Source of the DNA: Nitrososphaeria archaeon
GTDB taxonomy: Archaea > Thermoproteota > Nitrososphaeria > JACIWG01
DNA length: 7,007 nucleotides
Direction of reading: 5' to 3'
Assembly (NCBI GenBank): GCA_029776125.1
Contig: JARVJS010000163.1
Coordinates: forward strand, 1 to 7,007
Numbering within the stretch: position 1 is the first letter of the stretch; the number at the start of each line of letters is the position of its first letter. A program made the position numbers and the translations under genes. The notes under the pieces were generated by a model. The model made no database searches, had not been told where the DNA came from, and saw only the letters and a program-made list of their open reading frames with translations. Below, piece after piece: positions 1-5,402 of this stretch.

Positions 1-109
1 GGTGATTTGAACACCCGACACTCCGGTTTCTGTAAGCCTGACAGGCTGAGCGAGTTTGCCAGGGCAAACTTCTACAGCCGGAAGCTCTGCCAGGCTGAGC
101 TACCCCGGG
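1..109 (-). tRNA. tRNA-Tyr(GTA), intron-containing, 3' end cut by window edge
   Basis: Read on the minus strand, the gene begins at base 109 with the 7-nt acceptor strand CCCGGGG, then TA (positions 8-9). The D-arm follows, with stem GCTC/GAGC and loop AGCCTGGCA at 100-84. The anticodon stem TCCGG/CCGGA encloses the loop CTGTAGA, giving anticodon GTA (tyrosine). C1 agrees with the C1-G72 identity pair of archaeal tRNA-Tyr. Exon 1 is 109-72 (38 nt), an intron occupies 71-28, and exon 2 starts at 27 with A38, the 3' anticodon stem and the T-arm (GGGTG, loop TTCAAAT, CACC). The window edge falls in the T stem, so the last T-stem base and the 3' acceptor strand are missing. It is transcribed divergently from the dUTPase gene. 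The isotype and structure are clear. Confidence 0.93.
28..71 (-). other. tRNA intron at canonical position 37/38
   Basis: This 44-nt insertion lies between G37 and A38. The exon sequence CTGT (bases 32-35) pairs with ACAG near the intron end, giving the 4-bp central helix of a bulge-helix-bulge. It is flanked by three-base bulges AG|A and AA|A, the substrate form of the archaeal tRNA splicing endonuclease. The intron interior folds into two hairpins: a perfect inverted repeat at 53-60/63-70 and another at 35-40/42-47. The second hairpin resembles the tRNA's own D-arm (see findings). The boundaries come from the pairing, not from any transcript. Confidence 0.85.
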
Positions 110-135
110 TCGATAGATTATGGACTAAATTTTCC

Positions 136-149
136 ATATATATTTTTAT
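136..149 (-). promoter_or_regulatory. Likely TATA box of the tRNA-Tyr gene
   Basis: The A/T-only run ATATATATTTTTAT is centred about 30 nt upstream of the tRNA 5' end on the minus strand. That fits an archaeal TATA box with a leader of only a few bases. No B-recognition element was assigned with confidence. Confidence 0.5.
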
Positions 150-173
150 CGTTTTCTTGTTCTCGTTTTTAAT

Positions 174-180
174 TTTATAT
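174..180 (+). promoter_or_regulatory. Likely TATA box of the dUTPase gene (leaderless)
   Basis: TTTATAT, in the longer run TTTTTAATTTTATAT, is centred about 28 nt before the ATG at 205. Archaeal TATA boxes lie about 26-27 nt upstream of transcription start, so the transcript should begin at or next to the start codon. No Shine-Dalgarno precedes this ATG, which agrees with leaderless translation and helps decide the start. Confidence 0.5.
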
Positions 181-204
181 TCTTGCTATTCTTATGGTTT
201 GGGT

Positions 205-672
205 ATGTCTGTTTTAGCTGGTAGTGATGTTGCAAGGTTTATTGAAGGTGTTAGTGAAAACCAAGTTCAGGTTAACGGTGTTGATTTGACAGTTGAAAAT
301 ATTTTTGCTTTTAAAGGTTCTGGTGCAGTATTGAAGGATGGTATAAGTATTCCAGAATATGTTGGAGTTCCATGTGATGAAAAAGGACGATACTTTCTTG
401 ATAAAGGTGCTTACGTTGTTCAGGTTAGGGAAAAGATTTCTATACCACTTGATACAGTTGGAATATGTTTTCCGAGATCTTCTCTAATTAGGATGGGCGT
501 TCATGTTGCTTCTGCTCTTTGGGATTCTGGCTATAGTGGTTTTTCTAAGGTTCTCTTAATGGTTGAAAATCCTATTGTTATTGAGAAGGGTGCAAGGTTC
601 GCTCAGCTTGTTCTTGTTAGATGTGAAAAAAAGGCTTTGGAAGGTTATAAGGGTAGGTACCAAAATGAATAG
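205..672 (+). CDS. dut: Archaeal dUTPase (dUTP diphosphatase), dUTPase/DCD fold
   Basis: This cytoplasmic enzyme should hydrolyse dUTP to dUMP and diphosphate, keeping uracil out of DNA and supplying dUMP for thymidylate synthesis. The 155-residue product shows the family motifs in order: NGVDLTV near residues 24-30, PRSSLIRMG at 90-98 (phosphate-binding motif), ALWDSGYSG at 104-112 (catalytic/uracil-site region), GARFAQLV at 129-136, and the C-terminal tail YKGRYQNE, which in this family closes over the substrate. The segment after the third motif (VLLMVEN) lacks the Glu pattern I expect for dCTP deaminase, so dUTPase is preferred over DCD or a bifunctional enzyme. The frame is open back to base 7, but that part runs antisense through the tRNA and the promoter. 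The ATG at 205 starts the family-like sequence and has a suitably placed TATA box. Confidence 0.88.
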   Translation: MSVLAGSDVARFIEGVSENQVQVNGVDLTVENIFAFKGSGAVLKDGISIPEYVGVPCDEKGRYFLDKGAYVVQVREKISIPLDTVGICFPRSSLIRMGVHVASALWDSGYSGFSKVLLMVENPIVIEKGARFAQLVLVRCEKKALEGYKGRYQNE

Positions 673-707
673 TTTGTTTCGAATTATTTCCTATTTGTCT
701 AATATTG

Positions 708-727
708 TTTTTGCTTTAAAATTTTTT
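708..727 (+). terminator. Possible oligo-T terminator after dUTPase
   Basis: Two T runs (five Ts at 708-712, six Ts at 722-727) lie 36-55 nt after the dUTPase stop in a spacer with no strong hairpin. Archaeal transcription often ends at such oligo-T stretches without a stem. The whole spacer is T-rich, so the assignment is weak. Confidence 0.35.
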
Positions 728-742
728 GTCATTAAAAATATT

Positions 743-749
743 TTTATAA
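743..749 (+). promoter_or_regulatory. Possible TATA box of the signalling operon
   Basis: TTTATAA sits at 743-749, within the A/T-only run 731-749 (ATTAAAAATATTTTTATAA). Its centre predicts a start of transcription near 772, four or five bases before the TTG at 777. It would drive the regulator and, through the overlapping genes, the whole operon to 5402. Several overlapping A/T runs make the exact box uncertain. Confidence 0.4.
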
Positions 750-776
750 CGATTTCTGTCATCCTACTTGATTTGC

Positions 777-1424
777 TTGGTTAGAAGAAATATTGACGAC
801 CTTGACTTAGAAATTTTAAAGTTTCTTCAAGAAAACGCGCGTGCTCAATGTAATGAAATTGCCAAATATGTTGGTGTCTCAGATAGGACTGTTGCAAGGC
901 GGATAAAAAGGATGGAGTCTGGTGGTATAATAAAGGGCTATAAGGTTGAACTTTGTGAGGAAATTGTCGAAAGGTTTTTTCCTTCCACTAAAGGACTTAT
1001 TGGAGTATCTTCTATTACTATGCCTGCTGTATGCTGGGATAATATTTTAAATGTTATAGTTAGCACTTTTGGTGTTGGTGGTGTTTTGATAGTTTACAAT
1101 TTAGGCTTATCTATTGGAAGAACTTATGGCGAAATTCTGAAAAAGTTTTCAGATGATAAGGAGAATCTTATCTCGAGTTTCTGTAGTCTTTTTAAGTCGA
1201 GTGGATGGGGTGAAATATCTTTGTCTAAAATGGATTACGAAAAGGGGTACGGTATTCTTAGTGTCTCAAAAATACCTTTTAAGAATAATCTTTCTGAAAA
1301 TCTGATTAGGGGTATAATTGCAGGATATATTGAGAAGGTTTACGATAAAAAGTTTAGTGTTAAGCGTTATGAAAATTTTGTTAAAGAAGCCGGAAAGTTT
1401 GTTATTGAGGTTGGTGAAAAATGA
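777..1424 (+). CDS. AsnC-type HTH transcriptional regulator with C-terminal V4R-like sensor domain
   Basis: Probably a DNA-binding regulator controlled by a small ligand. Residues ~8-55 form an AsnC/Lrp-type winged helix-turn-helix (DDLDLEILKFLQENAR, then VGVSDRTVARRIKRM as the recognition-helix region, then GGIIKGY). In place of the usual RAM/AsnC ligand domain, residues ~85-210 resemble a V4R (4-vinyl reductase-like) domain: a GGVLIVYNLGLSIGRTYGEIL stretch, the SSGWGEISL segment, and an IIAGYIEKVY segment near the end. The conserved C-terminal cysteines of many V4R domains are absent. There is no ATG: the frame closes at a TAA at 747-749 and offers only TTG at 768 or 777. I prefer 777 because it gives MVRRNIDDLD and fits the TATA box. 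The stop overlaps the next gene by 4 nt (ATGA). The HTH is clear; V4R is a by-eye match. Confidence 0.78.
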   Translation: MVRRNIDDLDLEILKFLQENARAQCNEIAKYVGVSDRTVARRIKRMESGGIIKGYKVELCEEIVERFFPSTKGLIGVSSITMPAVCWDNILNVIVSTFGVGGVLIVYNLGLSIGRTYGEILKKFSDDKENLISSFCSLFKSSGWGEISLSKMDYEKGYGILSVSKIPFKNNLSENLIRGIIAGYIEKVYDKKFSVKRYENFVKEAGKFVIEVGEK

Positions 1425-2122
1425 GTTTTGAAATTGATAGAGTTCCTACTGGAGTAGATGAATTGGATAGAATTTTGAACGGAGGTTTCCCAAGGGGCTC
1501 TATAACCTTAATCGCTGGCGGTCCTGGAACGGGGAAGACGTTAACTGCTTTACAGTTTCTCTACAATGGTGCTGTAAAATATTCTGAAAAAGGTATGCTT
1601 GTAATATTTAATGAAAGTGCGCAGACTTTGAAACAGTTTACTAAGACAATGGGATGGGATTTTGATAGGCTTGAAGGGGAGGATAAGGTTAAGATATTAG
1701 ATTTTATGGTTGTTGAAAGGTCTGGTTTAGAAAGCATGATGGACATGATCTTTGAAAAGGCTATCTCTTTCTCTCCTCAAAGACTTGTAATAGACTCTTT
1801 GACCGCTTTGACTATGTCTCTAGAAAGAAAGGATGAAATAAGGGTTGTGCTTTCAATAATACATAGACTTCTTAGAAAGCTTGGTTGTACAAGTATTGTA
1901 ATATCTGAAACTCCTTGGGGTGTAGATAGTCTTGGTTCTGGTGTTGAAGAATTTGTTGTAGACGGGATAATAAAATTGGAACTTTTGCCTGTTAAAGGTG
2001 AGCTGAAGAGGCGACTTGCTGTTGTAAAAATGAGGGGTGTAGGGCATGAAATGAAGTTCTATCAATATTCTATAGTTCCTAAGGATGGTATTGTTATAAC
2101 CCCATACCCGGAGGTATTCTAA
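1421..2122 (+). CDS. KaiC-like RecA-superfamily ATPase, single domain
   Basis: A 233-residue soluble P-loop ATPase of the archaeal KaiC/RadA-like group, members of which are linked to signal transduction rather than recombination. It opens with the typical VPTGVDELDRILNGGFPRGS. Walker A is GGPGTGKT at 33-40 and Walker B is RLVIDS at 121-126 (Asp125), followed by SLTAL and, further on, the SIVISE strand. It ends with the family's VVDGIIKL and KMRG...H...Y segments. The motif after strand 2 reads FNES (63-66), where active KaiC domains usually have two adjacent glutamates. The start overlaps the regulator stop by 4 nt, with GAGGTTGGTGA just upstream as ribosome-binding sequence. Its stop overlaps the next ATG by one base. 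Translational coupling suggests it works with its neighbours as a nucleotide-dependent switch (inference). Confidence 0.9.
   Translation: MSFEIDRVPTGVDELDRILNGGFPRGSITLIAGGPGTGKTLTALQFLYNGAVKYSEKGMLVIFNESAQTLKQFTKTMGWDFDRLEGEDKVKILDFMVVERSGLESMMDMIFEKAISFSPQRLVIDSLTALTMSLERKDEIRVVLSIIHRLLRKLGCTSIVISETPWGVDSLGSGVEEFVVDGIIKLELLPVKGELKRRLAVVKMRGVGHEMKFYQYSIVPKDGIVITPYPEVF
2110..2115 (+). promoter_or_regulatory. Shine-Dalgarno fixing the GH3 start at 2122
   Basis: GGAGGT lies six bases before the ATG at 2122, a near-ideal archaeal ribosome-binding site. No such site precedes the in-frame ATG at 2372. This marks 2122 as the genuine start of the GH3 gene, even though its frame closes after 47 codons. 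Confidence 0.8.
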
Positions 2123-3748
2123 TGGATAATCTTCAACTTTGGGAAAAATATTGTAGTTTTTATAGGAAAGAATTTGAACAGCAGATTGAATATAATGATT
2201 ATCTTTTGAAGAAGCATTTGAGCCATTGGCTTAATACTTTTACTGCAAAAAAAAATTTGTGGTGATAAGAGCGTAAAATGTGTTGACGATTTACCCATAA
2301 CCGACTACAGTGACTACCCTGTACTCGATAAGGTTACAGAAGTTTTAGAGGTTTGTGAAAAAACTGTTCCAATGACTGCAGGAGAAACATTACATGACTA
2401 TTATATGAGAATATTTGAGCAGAATGTTCGTGGTCTTGTCGAAGGCCATCTGCCTGATGAACCATATTTTTGCGTTAAAACGACTGGTACGACAGGTAAG
2501 CCTAAATATTTTGTTCACGGGAAAAACTTTTATGAAACTTTTATCTCAAGTAGTATGGCTCTGGTTCTTATAGCATTTTCTAGAGAGTGGGGTGAAAATG
2601 TTTTAGACAACAATACTAACGCTTTAAACCTTATTGCACCACCACCATACATAAGTGGTTGGGCTCTTAAGTTTTGGAGTAACTTCCTAAATTTTATCCC
2701 ACCTATTGAGGTTGCAGACAAAATTAGGGACATGGGTAAAAAATTTTCTATTGCATTAAGAATGATTGAAAAGGGGTATAAGATACATATGGCTGGTGGT
2801 AGTGGTGCCCTACTTTACATGATATGCAAATATTTTTCAGATCAAGAATATTTTTTGAAAGAATCTTACAGGATGTCCTCTAACTGGAACAAAAAGTTCC
2901 TTATACTAATGAAACTTTTAATAACAAAATTAAGTAGTAATAAAAGAAAGAATTTAAGAGATATTATGCCTTTAAAGGGTGTATTAATTGGAAGTACTGA
3001 TGCTAGACTTTATGCTGATTTTTTTGAAAAAGAATTTGGTGTGCAACCTCTTAACTCTTATGGTTCTACAGAATTTGGTAGTGCCATGTTCGGTAGGCCT
3101 GATAGGAAAATGGATTTTATGCCTAATCTTAAGAGTCTATATTTTGAGTTTCTTGATAGCATGGGGGAGGTTAAAAAGCTTCATGAGTTGAAGAAGGGTG
3201 AATCCTATGAACTTGTTGGTACTCCATTTTACACCATGCTTGTTAGGTATAGGATTGGTGATATGTTTAGGGTCATAGACTTTTATGATGGTATGCCTGT
3301 CTTCTCTTTTGAAGGAAGGGTTCAGACTATAATTTCGATATATGATTACTTTAGGGTCACTGAAGACATTATGGCTAAGGTTCTTGTTGAAGCAAACTTC
3401 AAGGCTTCTGATAGGTGGGTTGTATCAAAAATATTGCATCCTCGTGAAAAGCTTTATGTTCTTTTTGAAAAAGAGTGGCCTTTAAGTGAAGGTGAAGCAG
3501 AAAGGAGGATATTTGATGCCCTTAACAATATTCATCCAGAATTTAGAGACTATGTTAGAGACTTTAGGATAAGCGTTCCCGGTGAAGCTGTTAAGGTTGA
3601 GTTTCTTTCTAGGGGTACGTTTACAAGATATGCGATTAAACAAGCTAAGAAGAATGTGCCTTTAGGGCAGTATAAGCCTCCTAAGATTATTCCTCCAGAA
3701 AAGTTTCAAATTTTAGAAGATTTAAGAGACTGTAGCAGGAATGCTTGA
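2122..3748 (+). CDS. GH3-family acyl-adenylate-forming enzyme, split by a +1 frameshift at an A9 tract
   Basis: An ANL-superfamily adenylating enzyme of the GH3 type. Known plant members activate a carboxylic acid with ATP and join it to an amino acid; the substrate here is unknown. The first frame (2122-2265, 47 aa) ends in TGA just after nine As. The rest runs in the +1-shifted frame, open from 2222 to 3748. Skipping one A gives a continuous 541-residue protein, near the usual GH3 size. In that numbering TTGTTGKPK (120-128) is the ATP-phosphate loop, NSYGSTE (311-317) the adenine/acyl-pocket motif, VRYRIGD (374-380) the ribose-binding Asp motif, and GQYKPPK, near the end, is the GH3-like C-terminal signature. 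An ATG at 2372 would yield 458 residues that keep all these motifs but lack the N-terminus and any SD. Phenylacetate-CoA ligase is the main alternative family. The stop overlaps the next gene by 8 nt. Confidence 0.72.
2247..2255 (+). repeat. A9 homopolymer at the frameshift point
   Basis: Nine consecutive As stand exactly where the GH3 reading frame breaks. With eight As the frame would read through as A-K-K-I-C-G-D-K-S. Three explanations are possible: a sequencing or assembly indel, a real inactivating mutation, or RNA polymerase slippage that restores the frame in part of the transcripts. Confidence 0.85.
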
Positions 3749-5402
3749 ACCATTCTCGTTTAACTACATATTTCTCTTAATAGAATATGTTTTTGGAGCT
3801 TTGGCAATAGTTTTTGCTACAATATTAACCATGTACAAGTTAAGGTTGAACCAAGTTAGTGTTTCTCTTGCACTGTTTGGTTTCTCTGTTGTATTATGGG
3901 ATTTGCTTGTGTTCATGCATAGGACCGCTTTAACTGCACAACTCTCTCTACAAATATTTAAGGTGATTGGTCTTATCCATCCATTTATTTTAGGTTTCTT
4001 TTTCTTAACTTTTCTTAACATATGGAGGGCAAGATTATTGAATCTCATATGTCTTGCTCCAAGTGTGTTTGGAAGTTTAATTTATGCATTTTTTGTAGAA
4101 TACGAAATGGTTGAAGGTGCCTTCGGATGGAGTTATCGTACAATAATTGCACCCCATGCAACTTTTATGATAAACCTTTTCACGCCAATTTATATGGCCT
4201 CAATAATTTTGGTGCTAGTGCTATTGTGGTTTAAGGCTGCATCGAGGTCTATTAGAAAAAGGTTAATGTATATTCTGGCCTCTTTTATAATATTCCAAGC
4301 TATCGGTGTTACTGTAACTAACTTTATAATATTGCAAGCGGATCCAGATTTTCCACCATTGGGTGGTCTCTTTTATCTTGGAACTTTTATAGTAATATAT
4401 TATGTATCTAATGTGCCCCAAAGTGATGTTATTACTCTGGTTCCTTTAGGATATTCTAAAATGACTGAAGACTTTTCTAGACTTTTGAAGGCTTTCATTG
4501 AAGGCATGTCAAGGTTTCCTGAACAACTTGGTATAAGATATTTTAGATTATTTTCTCTCTTTAATGAAAAAGGTTTAGGTGACGTTTTATCATTTGATAG
4601 TAGGGGTTCCAGAATCCTTTTGAATATTAAAGGTGATGTTGATGTAGAAAGGGTTAACCGTTTCATAGACCTTTCCCTAGCACTGTTAGAATCGGGTGAA
4701 CTGGATAAGAGTTTCGGAAGCACTCTTGTCGATTTTGTTAACAAAAATTATAGTGTTCTTGGCGCAGAACTTGTCCATGTGCTTAAAAAGCATGAAGGCT
4801 ATATAAGGTCTGAAAGGCTTTTTGAAATGTTTTCTAAAGATTTAAAACAGATGTTTTTGCCAAAAGGTTTTAGTGTAAACGATATTGAAGTCTTCTCTAA
4901 AAGTATTGGTGTCACGCACGAAGTTTTTAGGGTGTCAAATTTTCTTCTAGAATTTTCTTCTGAAGACTATTTGTCTAAAATTATTGATTTTGTGAAAGAA
5001 TGTTTATGTGGTGGTGAAAATGTTTTTGTCTTTACACATAAAGGTAGTGTTATAGAGAATGCGCTTAACGGTTTCGAAAACTTAAAATTTGTTTTTCTTT
5101 CTACAACACATTCTAAGGTTGTGCACATGAATGAAAGGATAAGTTTTGTTCCAGCGGGAGACATATCGTCTATTCTAGGCTTTTTCAATATCATTTGCAG
5201 GACCGGTGGTGGTATCGTTTTCGATAACGTAAGTGATATTATTATTTTAACAAGTTTTGAGCAAGCATATAAAATGGTTAGGCATGCCCTAGACCTTCTC
5301 TCAAATAGTGGTTCCCACTGCCTTTTCCTAATAAATAGAAATGTTCACGACAAAAACATACTTTCTGCCTTCGAATCCCTTTTCAGATACGTGTTAAGAT
5401 AG
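3741..5402 (+). CDS. Seven-TM membrane sensor with C-terminal DUF835-like domain
   Basis: A 553-residue membrane protein. Residues 1-225 hold seven hydrophobic segments (about 9-31, 39-59, 72-93, 98-118, 143-164, 174-198, 208-222), resembling the 7TM sensory region placed before histidine kinases. Positive residues after TM1, TM3 and TM5 (MYKLR, WRAR, SRSIRKR) put the C-terminus in the cytoplasm. Residues ~230-404 are a linker I do not recognise. Residues ~405-553 match the pattern of DUF835, an archaeal domain found in signalling proteins: a FVFTHKG strand, FVPAGDISSI, then GGGIVFDNVSDII and FEQAYK. No kinase H-box or ATP-lid motif is visible, so output is probably by protein contact, perhaps with the KaiC-like ATPase (inference). 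The ATG overlaps the GH3 stop by 8 nt behind a weak AGGA. Its 3' end overlaps the convergent hydrogenase gene by 9 nt. Confidence 0.8.
   Translation: MLEPFSFNYIFLLIEYVFGALAIVFATILTMYKLRLNQVSVSLALFGFSVVLWDLLVFMHRTALTAQLSLQIFKVIGLIHPFILGFFFLTFLNIWRARLLNLICLAPSVFGSLIYAFFVEYEMVEGAFGWSYRTIIAPHATFMINLFTPIYMASIILVLVLLWFKAASRSIRKRLMYILASFIIFQAIGVTVTNFIILQADPDFPPLGGLFYLGTFIVIYYVSNVPQSDVITLVPLGYSKMTEDFSRLLKAFIEGMSRFPEQLGIRYFRLFSLFNEKGLGDVLSFDSRGSRILLNIKGDVDVERVNRFIDLSLALLESGELDKSFGSTLVDFVNKNYSVLGAELVHVLKKHEGYIRSERLFEMFSKDLKQMFLPKGFSVNDIEVFSKSIGVTHEVFRVSNFLLEFSSEDYLSKIIDFVKECLCGGENVFVFTHKGSVIENALNGFENLKFVFLSTTHSKVVHMNERISFVPAGDISSILGFFNIICRTGGGIVFDNVSDIIILTSFEQAYKMVRHALDLLSNSGSHCLFLINRNVHDKNILSAFESLFRYVLR

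Noticed and set aside
7..204. N-terminal extension of the dUTPase frame, with a hydrophobic stretch resembling a membrane anchor
   Set aside because: The first ~100 bases are antisense to the tRNA-Tyr gene, and the hydrophobic part is translation of a T-rich promoter region. The family-like sequence begins at the ATG at 205.
563..784. Open frame of 73 codons overlapping the dUTPase end and the spacer
   Set aside because: It overlaps a clear gene in another frame, is rich in F, I and L as expected from T-rich DNA, and has no ribosome-binding site or recognisable motif.
2372..3748. Treating the ATG at 2372 as the true start of the GH3 gene
   Set aside because: No ribosome-binding site precedes it, and coding-like sequence (KCVDDLPITDYSDYPVLDKV) continues upstream in the same frame to the A9 tract, where it joins the frame starting at 2122 behind GGAGGT.
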